A DNA stretch of 64,000 nt from positions 62,001 through 126,000 of the forward strand of contig NZ_JACJSB010000010.1 of the NCBI RefSeq assembly GCF_014697585.1. The letters run 5' to 3'. The stretch is from Dolichospermum sp. FACHB-1091 (GTDB lineage Bacteria > Cyanobacteriota > Cyanobacteriia > Cyanobacteriales > Nostocaceae). The notes beneath the pieces were generated by a model. It was not told where the DNA came from. It saw only the letters and a program-made list of their open reading frames with translations, and did no database searches. Shown here piece by piece: positions 47,792 to 56,214 of this stretch (its first letter is position 1; each line of letters begins with the position of its first letter). The position numbers were made by a program, and so were the translations under genes.

Positions 47792-49009
47792 GTGATTGAA
47801 AGTGAAGACATAGAACAAATTCATCCCCAGGACTTTTCATGGCGGTTTTGGCCTGTTGTGCCAATTTATCCTTATGGTAAACGGCGTACTATTTGTAAAG
47901 AAGTTGTTAAAGACACCATCTGGACCTTTGACCAATTACAGGGTATTTTCTATGTAGTTGTGCCAATTCGCATGACTGTAGTAAGGCTAGAAAAGGGCGG
48001 TTTGCTGGTTTATGCACCCGTCGCACCCACTGGTGAATGTATCCGATTATTAAATAAATTGATGGGTAAATACGGCAGTATTAAGTATATTATTTTGCCA
48101 ACCATATCGGGAATAGAACATAAAGTATTTGTTGGTCCTTTTGCACGACAGTTTCCCACAGCACAGGTATTTGTTGCACCCGGACAATGGAGTTTTCCCA
48201 TTAATCTACCGTTGAGTTGGTTGGGTTTACCTGGTAAACGAACTCGGATATTACCTGAAAATAGCCAGGAAGCCCCTTTTGCTGAGGATTTTGATTATGC
48301 AATCCTCGGACCGATTGATTTGGGTTTGGGTAAGTTTGCAGAGGTGGCTTTTTTCCACAAGCGATCGCACACGCTCTTAGTTACAGATACTATAGTTTCA
48401 GTACCAGCAGAACCACCAGCAATTGTCCAACTTGACCCCTATCCTTTATTATACCACGCCAAAGATCAAGCTTTTGACATGGTTTTAGATACCCCAGCCA
48501 ATCGCCTCAAAGGGTGGCAGCGAGTAACATTATTTGCCTTGTACTTCAGTCCTAGTACGTTGAAAGTACCTACATGGAATCAAATATGGCGGGATGCCCA
48601 AAAAGCCCCAGAAAGGTCTAAAAAGGCATATTTTGGGTTTTTTCCTTTCCAATGGCAGGAAAATTGGCAAGATTCTTTTGATATTTTGCGAGGGAATGGG
48701 CGGATATTTGTTGCGCCAATTTTACAACGTTTGATTTTAAATCGCGCACCCCAGGAAACTATCAATTGGGCTGATAAAGTTGCAAAATGGGATTTTCAAT
48801 GGATTATTCCCTGTCATTTTGATGCCCCAATTAAATCAGAATCGCAACAATTTCGTCAAGCATTTGGGTTTTTAGAAACACAATCCCTTGGGGGTGTTGT
48901 TAGTAGCAATAGTTATCTTTTACCGGAGGATGATTTTAAATTGTTGAGAGATATTGATGCGGGTTTGAATAAGCTTGGTATTGTGCCACCAGCGCGGGAG
49001 AAGGTGTAG
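47792..49009 (+). CDS. DUF4336 family protein
   Basis: 405 residues. GTG at 47792 is chosen because GGGGGAGG lies about 10 bases upstream; an in-frame TTG at 47714 lacks this. DFSWRFWPVVPIYPYGKRRT and TIWTFDQLQGIFYVVVPIRM are diagnostic. The central KYIILPTISGIEHKVFVGPF resembles a metallo-beta-lactamase-like fold without a full HxHxDH motif. Function is unknown. It is common in photosynthetic organisms. Confidence 0.85.
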   Translation: MIESEDIEQIHPQDFSWRFWPVVPIYPYGKRRTICKEVVKDTIWTFDQLQGIFYVVVPIRMTVVRLEKGGLLVYAPVAPTGECIRLLNKLMGKYGSIKYIILPTISGIEHKVFVGPFARQFPTAQVFVAPGQWSFPINLPLSWLGLPGKRTRILPENSQEAPFAEDFDYAILGPIDLGLGKFAEVAFFHKRSHTLLVTDTIVSVPAEPPAIVQLDPYPLLYHAKDQAFDMVLDTPANRLKGWQRVTLFALYFSPSTLKVPTWNQIWRDAQKAPERSKKAYFGFFPFQWQENWQDSFDILRGNGRIFVAPILQRLILNRAPQETINWADKVAKWDFQWIIPCHFDAPIKSESQQFRQAFGFLETQSLGGVVSSNSYLLPEDDFKLLRDIDAGLNKLGIVPPAREKV

Positions 49010-49020
49010 AATTTAGGGTA

Positions 49021-49809
49021 TTATTCAGTTTTTAAATTTAACAAATTTCTTAAAAACTCAGTGAAATTTTTAATAGCTGGAATTTCCTCTGTCTCAATAC
49101 TAATCCAATCATCACGCATAATAGTTACCGTATTTGTCATACCTGGTCGAAGAACACTGGCCACTGTGGCAATTATAGCTTTTCGTTGATCAAAAGGTTT
49201 CCACTCTAACTTTTTCTTCCTCTCTTCCTCAGAAAATTTATCTATATATTCCCTTGCTCTTTGCATATATTCAGGATAAACTAAATCTCCACAATCACAA
49301 ATTAAAGTATCTAAAACTCCTGGTTGAGAATTATCTGGTAATATATAAATTCCTGCTTTTGTTTCTAATTCTGGTGAACCTTCTGTAACATTACCACTTT
49401 GAGTAACTTCAGTTGGAAAATGAGGAAAATATTCTTTAAAATCTTTATGATACTCTTTTACCACTTTGTCAGGTGTATTGTTATCAGTATCAGCTACTAT
49501 TGCAAAAGCGAAAAAAGTTGAAATATCAATATCAGATAATTTAGCTTTTAAATTCTTAATTAACTCATCTCCATTACCTACATATATAGCTATTGAGAAA
49601 TTTTCATTATCTAATATCTGAGGCATATCAAGCCTATCATATAATTTTCCACCTTTAGGATAATTAGGGATAAATTTTCGCCAAAAATTATCTAGTTCTG
49701 ACATCTTCCCATCAAATTTAGAAAAGCCTAATAATTTACACAATATCCTAGATACAAAAGCCTGATCATGGGGACCCTCCACACCAATTAAAACATATTT
49801 CCGACTCAC
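49021..49809 (-). CDS. TOPRIM (DUF3226-like) protein of the second ATPase cassette
   Basis: About 262 residues. VLIGVEGPHDQAFVSRIL (E-G-x-x-D) at the N terminus and FAFAIVADTDNN (DxD) are TOPRIM motifs; the rest fits DUF3226. The GTG at 49809 overlaps the ATPase stop (GTGA) and is preceded by AGGAGG, so this start is firm. It is translated with the ATPase. A nuclease effector role is inferred from the fold. Confidence 0.8.
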   Translation of the reverse strand: MSRKYVLIGVEGPHDQAFVSRILCKLLGFSKFDGKMSELDNFWRKFIPNYPKGGKLYDRLDMPQILDNENFSIAIYVGNGDELIKNLKAKLSDIDISTFFAFAIVADTDNNTPDKVVKEYHKDFKEYFPHFPTEVTQSGNVTEGSPELETKAGIYILPDNSQPGVLDTLICDCGDLVYPEYMQRAREYIDKFSEEERKKKLEWKPFDQRKAIIATVASVLRPGMTNTVTIMRDDWISIETEEIPAIKNFTEFLRNLLNLKTE

Positions 49810-50981
49810 CAACGCACCTCCTGACCTAATTCTTCTCTTAATCGTCTTAATCTATGTCCATCATGTCTAACTACTTTTGTTTTTCCTTCCTTTGGTTCTA
49901 AGCGATAAAGCACTAAATCTGAATCTGATTCAGTAACTTCTAATAAAGCATCAACAGCTTCCAGACTATGGGTAGTTGCAAATAATTGAACATCCATTTC
50001 TGTACACCATTTAACTAACCATTGAAAAGAATTTTGTAGTGCTTCTGTGTGAATTGTTGACTCTAATTCATCAATTAAAAGAATACCACCTTTGACGCTG
50101 GCTAGTTTAAGAGCTATATGTAATAAGCGACGAATACCATCACCAAAGGTGCTGACTGGTGCAAGTCCTAGTTTTTTATGTTGAATATATATATTGAATC
50201 GAGAACCCATAGATTCTGGAGGTAACAAAATTTCTATATCAGAAATATTGTTATCCATCTGTTGTAATAATTTCACTACATCAGATTTAAAATTTTGAAA
50301 TGTTGCTTCTGAAAGTAATCGAAATTGACCAACTTCTGAACGATGAGATGATGGTGTTACTACAGATGTCTTGAGACTTGGTTCTCTCTTTCCAGATAAT
50401 CTATAAAAACGTTCATCCTCCCATAACAAAAAATCTGTAATCAAATCAGATGGTTCACCAAGTAAACTTAACTGATAACCATCATCTGCAAATACTTCTA
50501 TTTTTAGATTAATTCCTTTCCTAACTCTCGGTGTATCTTCATTTTCAATTTCTTGCTCATTATTATTCTCAATTTCTTCTTCGTTGCTAATATTTTTGAT
50601 ACTCCTTTCCTCAGATAACGATATTTGCTCCATTTCTTCATAGCTTGCTATTAACTTTTTTACAGAAAATAAACCAGTGCTAGAAATAAGAATAATAGCT
50701 TTATCGGGTTCTACAGTGGACGCAGAATTATGTGTAAATAACCACCTTATCGCATCCAGTAGAGGAGTACGATATACTCCAATATCCTGCTCTCTTTGAC
50801 GTGCTGTACTGAGCCATACTTTAATATCTAATGGATGACAGTAGACAGATAATGCTTCTAGAACACTAGTTTTCCCTGAGTTGTTAATACCCACAAGTAG
50901 GTTAATACGTCCGAGATCCTTTAGTTCTAAGTCTCGGAGTCCTCTAAATTGATGAATTGTGACGTTTTCTAAATTTCTCAT
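49806..50981 (-). CDS. AAA ATPase (AAA_15/AAA_21) of the second cassette
   Basis: 391 residues. ENVTIHQFRGLRDLELKDLG and Walker A LVGINNSGKTSVLEAL (GINNSGKTS, about 31-39) start the protein; TFGDGIRRLLHIALKLA is the signature region, ILLIDELESTIH Walker B and FATTHSLEAVDAL the switch histidine. A highly charged insert (about 115-150, many Glu and Asn) is unusual. With the TOPRIM gene this is a split OLD-like or PARIS-like arrangement. Confidence 0.88.
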   Translation of the reverse strand: MRNLENVTIHQFRGLRDLELKDLGRINLLVGINNSGKTSVLEALSVYCHPLDIKVWLSTARQREQDIGVYRTPLLDAIRWLFTHNSASTVEPDKAIILISSTGLFSVKKLIASYEEMEQISLSEERSIKNISNEEEIENNNEQEIENEDTPRVRKGINLKIEVFADDGYQLSLLGEPSDLITDFLLWEDERFYRLSGKREPSLKTSVVTPSSHRSEVGQFRLLSEATFQNFKSDVVKLLQQMDNNISDIEILLPPESMGSRFNIYIQHKKLGLAPVSTFGDGIRRLLHIALKLASVKGGILLIDELESTIHTEALQNSFQWLVKWCTEMDVQLFATTHSLEAVDALLEVTESDSDLVLYRLEPKEGKTKVVRHDGHRLRRLREELGQEVRW

Positions 50982-51070
50982 AGACTTATTTTAGCTCAAG
51001 CTGTATACCATAGATTATTTTTCTAAAAGTTGTCAATATATAACATACCAGCTTAGACAAAAATCGCCCC

Positions 51071-51408
51071 ATGATTACGGTTACGCTAAGAATACCAGAA
51101 GATGTAGTAGAAGAATTGAAACAACTTGCACCCATACTTTGTTTTTCTGGTTATCAACCCTTGATTCGAGCATATATTGGACAGGGAATGAGAGCAGATT
51201 TAGAAAAGTTAGAAAATAACAGGACTTACGCAAAATATCTCTCAAACCCTCTTTTCTTCGTTCTCTTCGTTCCTTCGTGGTTCATTATTCCGTGACTTGT
51301 GCGTAAGTCCTAAATAAGACAGTTAATGCTTTAATTGCTAGTTTAAAACGACATGGTGTGAGTGATGATATTATCCATGAAGCATTAAATGAAGTTGTTA
51401 ATAAATAA
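51071..51408 (+). pseudogene. CopG/BrnA-like antitoxin gene split by a miniature element
   Basis: The 5' part reads MITVTLRIPEDVVEELKQLA to ADLEKLENN, then the 91-bp element (51221-51311) takes over and stops the frame at 51295. The host frame resumes after it as KTVNALIASLKRHGVSDDII, ending HEALNEVVNK with TAA at 51408. Joined, they make a short protein of the ribbon-helix-helix antitoxin type. No toxin partner remains upstream. Confidence 0.8.
51221..51311. mobile_element. 91-bp AGGACTTACGC miniature element inside a gene
   Basis: Perfect ends AGGACTTACGCA and TGCGTAAGTCCT. Flanks read AATAA-c-[element]-a-AATAA, a 5-bp target duplication plus one base on each side, as at 35039 and 42196. 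It is in the opposite orientation to the 35039 copy and almost identical in sequence, so it moved recently. Confidence 0.9.
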
Positions 51409-51423
51409 GTAAAATAGCTGGAA

Positions 51424-51732
51424 TTAACAGTCTAATATTTCCCTAATAACACTCTTTAAATCTGCATCAGCAGGGCGTTTTGTAAACTGTTCATGACTAT
51501 AAATCCATACAGGCGTAATTACAAACATTTCTGAATTGACTAAATACATCAATCTAATTTGTCCAGAAGCACCTTTAGCAAACCTCAATTCCAATTTATG
51601 AAACGTCCATCCTTCAGGTAAATCAATCTTACCAGGTAACGGTTCTTGGCGGGAATTTGGAGGATATGTAATCAAATCTTCCAATACTTCTACAATCAAT
51701 TCAACAAAAGCATCTCCATGAACTTTTCTCAA
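51424..51732 (-). CDS. RelE/ParE-like toxin-type protein
   Basis: 102 residues from a TTG; the frame continues upstream (PFSIEESENFKRSFKKLRKV) without an ATG, and the 5' end lies inside the DUF4065 gene. An ATT near 51.77 kb may be the true start, or the start may have been lost. WTFHKLELRFAKGASGQIRL and the small beta-rich pattern fit a RelE/ParE-like or HigB-like ribosome-dependent RNase. It is coupled to the upstream DUF4065 gene. Confidence 0.6.
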   Translation of the reverse strand: MRKVHGDAFVELIVEVLEDLITYPPNSRQEPLPGKIDLPEGWTFHKLELRFAKGASGQIRLMYLVNSEMFVITPVWIYSHEQFTKRPADADLKSVIREILDC

Positions 51733-51766
51733 TTTTTTGAAAGAACGTTTAAAATTTTCGGATTCT

Positions 51767-52360
51767 TCAATCGAGAAGGGAATTAAGCCAGTTACGCACT
51801 TCTCCTTTCTTGATTCTAGTTGATGATTCCGAAGTAAAAGCGTCCTTCACAAGTTTAGACATTATAGGTTGATAAGCAGGATGATCACGTTCTATTAGGT
51901 CTAATTTTTGATGACCTAATGCTTTCAAATCTTCCAGCAAAATCGCCTTAGTTGAGCTTGCGTGGGGTATTAAACCCTTACGAGCTTTTTTCCAAGGAAA
52001 CTCCAAATGAATCATATCACTCAGCAAATAGGCGTGATAACCTCCAAAATTTTCCCATACTTCTTCGAGAAGTTGTTTTTTATCATCAGGAATTTGTAAC
52101 AATAATTCTTGACTAGGAACAGGTAATTGATTCGCTTCAAATTCGCTGTAAAATCTATAAGCAGGAGGACACACAGGACTGTATCGCCATGCTTGAATTT
52201 CTTCTGCAAATAACGGTTCATCGTACATCGCTAAATGTAAGCTTTGTGAATAATACAAAAGCTTCTGAACTTTCATATTAGTCATTTCTGCTTCCATACC
52301 GTCTTCGTAGGCTCTCGCAATAAAGTAACGAGCCGCATTGAGACAATCAATCATAATCAA
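51767..52360 (-). CDS. DUF4065 (Panacea/SocA-like) antitoxin
   Basis: 197 residues: NAARYFIARAYEDGMEAEM, then TNMKVQKLLYYSQSLHLAMY and EEIQAWRYSPVCPPAYRFY, the DUF4065 pattern of the PanA and SocA antitoxins. Such proteins neutralise unrelated toxins. The small gene directly downstream (51424) is the likely toxin. A second ATG two codons in is possible. Confidence 0.85.
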   Translation of the reverse strand: MIMIDCLNAARYFIARAYEDGMEAEMTNMKVQKLLYYSQSLHLAMYDEPLFAEEIQAWRYSPVCPPAYRFYSEFEANQLPVPSQELLLQIPDDKKQLLEEVWENFGGYHAYLLSDMIHLEFPWKKARKGLIPHASSTKAILLEDLKALGHQKLDLIERDHPAYQPIMSKLVKDAFTSESSTRIKKGEVRNWLNSLLD

Positions 52361-52526
52361 ACTCGCAAATCAAAATAGAATGAATATCTTAAAAAATTTT
52401 TTCTGTCCCCTGCTCCCGTGGTTTTGGGATAAAACAGTTGTAGCACCTCAAGGTTTCCTCCATTACCTGCACTGACTCATTATAAACGATTTTGATAAAT
52501 TCTAGGTGTTGAGCTAGACTAGGTGC

Positions 52527-54758
52527 TTATTTCCGCACAGACCAAGAGCGAACTTGACCTAAAGTTACAGGAATGCGATCGCTCACGTCAATGGTAAATA
52601 GATAGACTTTTTTAGCTCTGCGGCCATTTTCCGGGTCAAAAAACTTTAATTTCACATCCCAACAATCACTATTAATGCGACAGAAAGGACTTTTTTCCAC
52701 TTCAATACTATCAAGCTGCATCCCTGTAGAAATAGCTTGAGAAAAACTAGAAGCGGCTTGAAAAGCATTAGTTACAGAAAAATTCAGCGCCCTATCTTTA
52801 GCAAATTGACCTAAATTTTGTAAATCAAAATAAACTCGATTTAAAAAACTAGTTAAGGCTTTTCGCATGGCTATTTCTTGGGCTGGTGCTGTGCCTTCTG
52901 TAATTACAGTTTGCATTGCCATATCTACTAAACTATTGACTTTCCAGCCATACATTCCCCTAGTATTAGTTAGAGTAATTACAGGCACAACTTGACCAGA
53001 AAATAATTCCACAGTTCTATCTGTTAATCTTGCAGGAATACTTACCCGTTCCACAAAATCATCACTATCTTCTGGTTGAATTTGTCCCTCTAACATAGCA
53101 ATTAGAGTTTCATAGATATCTGCGGCAAAACCACTTACAGGTTCTAAAGCATAAATAGGAGTCAGTTCTTGGTTAAGAGTCCAAATTAAAGGTTTAGCTT
53201 CGGCGGGATTTTCTGATAGATAATTCACCATTTGCCGGCTATCATAAGGATTAGCAGGGATAATTGCCCCGTCCATATTCACTGCTGGCATTAATTGTTT
53301 AAAGGAGTCTCTTCTGGCTTCATTACCAAAATCATAACCAATAGTTCCTAAAGCATAAACCAATTTAGAAGCGGCGCTAGGGGTAACACCTTGAGTTATT
53401 TCGCTTCTTTGTTCTCGTTCCCAGTCTCCGGCTGGGAATACCGTCTCCAAGGCTCTGCCTGATGATATAGTGAGAGGCAGAGCCTCTAATGTAGCATTCC
53501 CAGGTTCTACCTGGGAACGAGAGATTCCTACTCCCCTCTCCTGGTAGGAGAGGGGTTGGGGGTGAGGTTGTTGTACTCCCTGGTAGGAGAGGGGTTGGGG
53601 GTGAGGTTGTTGTACTCCCTGGTAGGAGAGGGGCTGGAGGTGAGGTTGTTGTACTCCCTGGTAGGAGAGGGGTTGGGGGTGAGGTTGTTGTACTCCCTGA
53701 TAGGAGAGGGGCTGGAGGTGAGGTTCTAACTTTTCTCCCGTCAATAATTGAAACGCACCGGGAATATTCAACTTACCTAATAAACACCGTTCCGGTTCTT
53801 CCACCTCTTCCGGGTTACAGGGAATAGCACTATTTAAAATCGCTTCCCGCACTGCTTCCGCATTGGGTTGTTCACCCCGTTGCAATTGCATACTCATTAA
53901 TAAGGCAGAAATACCTGTAACAATGGGTGCAGCGCAACTTGTACCTTTTTCTCTGATAGGTTCTTCCGTACCCGGTTGTGCGCCTAAAATATTTTCACCA
54001 TTCGCCATTACACCCTTATTTTGATATTCTCCGCCGTAATTACTAAATTTAAACGGTTGACCATCATCTCGCATTGCACCCACTGTAATCACACCAGGAA
54101 GAATAGAGGGAATACACCAACATTCCCCTTTATCATTACCACCTGGGGCAACAATTAACATATTGTTATCTTGGCATTGTTTCACAGCACGGGCAAATAA
54201 ATCTGGTGCTACTCCGGTTTGGGTAGGGTGACAAGCAGCGATATGGATAATATTCGCTCCCCATTGCCAAGCGGTATTAATAGCGTGGGTAAGGTTGATA
54301 GGGGAAATAAAATCATCATTAGCGAAGGAAATAGGAATATTTAATGCTGTACATAAAGGGGCAATACCAGGGGCAGGTGTGCCGTGTTGCCCTAAAATTG
54401 TGCTAGAAATGTGAGTAGCATGACTGGATAATTCAATGCGTTGTCTAATAGCTGGAGGGAAAGGTGCAAAAAATGCCTCCCGTTCTTTTTTTGCCTCTTC
54501 TTTATCGTGGTCGGGGTCGTCTTTTTTGTCTTTTTGTTGTTTGTTAAAATCTAAATATAAATTGAGATAATAATAGTATTCTTCGTTGAGTTCAATATCT
54601 TCTGACCAGTAGGGTTTAAATTGACTAAATTTTGCCCCTTGAAAACAACTGCGTGCTAAATCAGCAGCACCATCAAGGATAGCAATTTTAATGCGAGGGT
54701 CGCCTTTTGTGCGTGTCCAAATTTGGGAGATTCCGGGAATGTCGGTAAGGTTAGGCAT
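52527..54758 (-). CDS. PatA-family cyanobactin subtilisin-like protease
   Basis: 743 residues. A subtilisin domain (about 20-330) has all three catalytic residues: IAILDGAADLARSCFQGA (Asp), SSHATHISSTILG (His) and EKGTSCAAPIVTG (Ser), plus the oxyanion Asn in VAPGGNDKG. The C-terminal domain (about 455-743: SASKLVYALGTIGYDFG to TIDVSDRIPVTLGQVRSW) is that of PatA and PatG. PatA cuts the precursor's leader. Between these domains (about 345-450) are in-frame dispersed repeats: five 13-residue units SYQGVQQPHPQPL, and a translated palindromic repeat. So the protein is longer than usual. Confidence 0.85.
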   Translation of the reverse strand: MPNLTDIPGISQIWTRTKGDPRIKIAILDGAADLARSCFQGAKFSQFKPYWSEDIELNEEYYYYLNLYLDFNKQQKDKKDDPDHDKEEAKKEREAFFAPFPPAIRQRIELSSHATHISSTILGQHGTPAPGIAPLCTALNIPISFANDDFISPINLTHAINTAWQWGANIIHIAACHPTQTGVAPDLFARAVKQCQDNNMLIVAPGGNDKGECWCIPSILPGVITVGAMRDDGQPFKFSNYGGEYQNKGVMANGENILGAQPGTEEPIREKGTSCAAPIVTGISALLMSMQLQRGEQPNAEAVREAILNSAIPCNPEEVEEPERCLLGKLNIPGAFQLLTGEKLEPHLQPLSYQGVQQPHPQPLSYQGVQQPHLQPLSYQGVQQPHPQPLSYQGVQQPHPQPLSYQERGVGISRSQVEPGNATLEALPLTISSGRALETVFPAGDWEREQRSEITQGVTPSAASKLVYALGTIGYDFGNEARRDSFKQLMPAVNMDGAIIPANPYDSRQMVNYLSENPAEAKPLIWTLNQELTPIYALEPVSGFAADIYETLIAMLEGQIQPEDSDDFVERVSIPARLTDRTVELFSGQVVPVITLTNTRGMYGWKVNSLVDMAMQTVITEGTAPAQEIAMRKALTSFLNRVYFDLQNLGQFAKDRALNFSVTNAFQAASSFSQAISTGMQLDSIEVEKSPFCRINSDCWDVKLKFFDPENGRRAKKVYLFTIDVSDRIPVTLGQVRSWSVRK
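53413..53522. repeat. CTCGTTCCCAG composite palindrome inside the PatA-family gene
   Basis: 110 bp that starts CTCGTTCCCAGTCTCCGGCT and ends TACCTGGGAACGAGAG, with an inner stem AGGCTCTGCC/GGCAGAGCCT. A close relative is at 60379-60485 and a short one at 8580-8630. Here it is translated in the minus-strand frame (RSQVEPGNATLEALPLTISS on). Confidence 0.85.
53541..53730. repeat. 39-bp tandem repeat, five units, inside the PatA-family gene
   Basis: Unit: CTGGTAGGAGAGGGGTTGGG followed by GGTGAGGTTGTTGTACTCC; starts at 53541, 53580, 53619, 53658 and 53697. Period 39 keeps the frame and yields the 13-residue protein repeat. The unit resembles the common GGTAGGAGAGGGG intergenic repeats of cyanobacteria. 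Confidence 0.95.
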
Positions 54759-54826
54759 GGTTTTGATTGTGTTGTTGTAATTGATGTTATAATTATGGGT
54801 GAAAAGTCTAATTTTTTATAAAGTTA

Positions 54827-55243
54827 ATGCCAGCTAAAGATATTTTTCATGATGCTGTTAGGATCGGGTTAGAAAAAGACGGTTGGGTGATTACAGATGA
54901 TCCTTTAAGGATAGAAGTCGGTGATGTGGAAATGTATATTGATCTCGGTGCAGAGCAAGTTTTAGCTGCTGAAAGAGAAGGAGAAAAAATAGCTGTAGAA
55001 ATTAAGAGTTTTATTGGTACATCTAATATTTCTCAATTTCATCAAGCCATTGGACAATTTTTTAATTATCATTTGGCATTAGAAGAACAACAACCAGAAA
55101 GAGTTTTATATTTAGCTGTTCCTTCAGGAATTTATTACTCTTTCTTTCAATTGCAGTTTATTAAAACAGTTGTTGAGCGTTCCCAAGTTAAAATCATGAT
55201 TTATGATCCAGTTCAGGAGGTAATTGTAGCATGGAAAAACTAG
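54827..55243 (+). CDS. XisH family protein
   Basis: 138 residues: MPAKDIFHDAVRIGLEKDGW, VEMYIDLGAEQVLAAEREGE and KIAVEIKSFIGTSNISQFHQ. The AVEIKSF region fits a PD-(D/E)XK-like nuclease core. XisH was named as a factor controlling fdxN-element excision in Anabaena, but many Nostocales carry several XisH/XisI pairs not near such elements. The last 13 bases overlap xisI. Confidence 0.93.
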   Translation: MPAKDIFHDAVRIGLEKDGWVITDDPLRIEVGDVEMYIDLGAEQVLAAEREGEKIAVEIKSFIGTSNISQFHQAIGQFFNYHLALEEQQPERVLYLAVPSGIYYSFFQLQFIKTVVERSQVKIMIYDPVQEVIVAWKN

Positions 55244-55566
55244 AACAATATCGCAATTATGTCAAACAAGTGATCACAGAATATGCTCAATTAGGTTCAG
55301 CTAAAGATGAAATTGAACAACAATTGATTTTTGATAGTTTTGGTGATCATTATCAATTGATGTATGTGGGTTGGAAAAACAGAAGACGGCAGCATGGTTG
55401 TGTTTTGCATTTGGATATTAAAGATCAGAAAATTTGGATACAACATGATGGAACTGAAATTGGTATAGCAGATGAGTTAGTTAAATTAGGAGTGCCAAAA
55501 TCAGATATTGTTTTAGCATTTCATGAACCTTTAGTGAGACAATATACGGGTTTTGCTGTTGGTTGA
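55231..55566 (+). CDS. XisI family protein
   Basis: 111 residues. QYRNYVKQVITEYAQL, then YVGWKNRRRQHGCVLHLDIK, IWIQHDGTEIGIADELVKLG and IVLAFHEPLVRQYTGFAVG. Starts inside xisH (13-base overlap), the standard pair. No fdxN-element end sequences were looked for or found. A toxin-antitoxin-like relation with XisH is plausible but not proven. Confidence 0.93.
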   Translation: MEKLEQYRNYVKQVITEYAQLGSAKDEIEQQLIFDSFGDHYQLMYVGWKNRRRQHGCVLHLDIKDQKIWIQHDGTEIGIADELVKLGVPKSDIVLAFHEPLVRQYTGFAVG

Positions 55567-55608
55567 TTTTCACATAGATTTTACATCATTTTTGGAAATA
55601 TTTACATT

Positions 55609-56214
55609 ATGTCATACAGTGATTTTACCCTCAGAAAAGTCAAGCAAACCTTTGGCATAAATACCGTTGAAAATAAAAAGTTTCTGCCAGAAATCCAACC
55701 AATAGCTGCTAGTGCAACCCTGACTGATTTTTTAGCAGAAAGTTTACCATTAGCTATAGCGACAGGAAGTGAAAAAGCACGTTCTGAGTTAATCATTAGT
55801 CCGGTTTTACTAGAGGTTCGTAAGATTTTACAAAGAAAAATTAGTTTATTTTCTGGTACAGATTTTACTGTAGATTCGGCTTTAGGATTGAATGGAGTCT
55901 GTGATTTTGTTCTGAGTCGTTCAACGGAACAGTTAGAAGTGGAAGCACCAGCAGTTATGATTGTGGAAGCCAAAAAATCAGACTTAAATCCGGGTATTGG
56001 CCAGTGTATTGCGGAAATGATTGCTGCTCAAAAATTCAATGAAATTAATAATCAACCCATTCCTACAATTTATGGTAGCGTCACTAATGGTACTGTTTGG
56101 CGATTTCTACAATTAACGGAACAAACTGTAACAATTGATTTTACAGATTATCCCCTTCCTCCTGTTGATGTCATTTTAGGAATTTTAGTTTGGATGGTAA
56201 CTGCTGCTAACTAG
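55609..56214 (+). CDS. Nuclease-like protein with VEAKKSD motif
   Basis: 201 residues. VMIVEAKKSDLNPGIGQCIA and IPTIYGSVTNGTVWRFLQL match the broken gene at 16119-16894 (LLVIEAKND and YGAVTTGEIW). The E-x-K core suggests a PD-(D/E)XK-type fold. Function is unknown; similar genes occur singly in many cyanobacteria. Its 3' end overlaps the converging Uma2 gene by 8 bases. Confidence 0.7.
   Translation: MSYSDFTLRKVKQTFGINTVENKKFLPEIQPIAASATLTDFLAESLPLAIATGSEKARSELIISPVLLEVRKILQRKISLFSGTDFTVDSALGLNGVCDFVLSRSTEQLEVEAPAVMIVEAKKSDLNPGIGQCIAEMIAAQKFNEINNQPIPTIYGSVTNGTVWRFLQLTEQTVTIDFTDYPLPPVDVILGILVWMVTAAN

Noticed and set aside
54827-55566. XisH/XisI as evidence of an fdxN-type developmental element
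   Set aside because: These pairs are common outside excision elements, and no recombinase, element ends or fdxN gene are present here.
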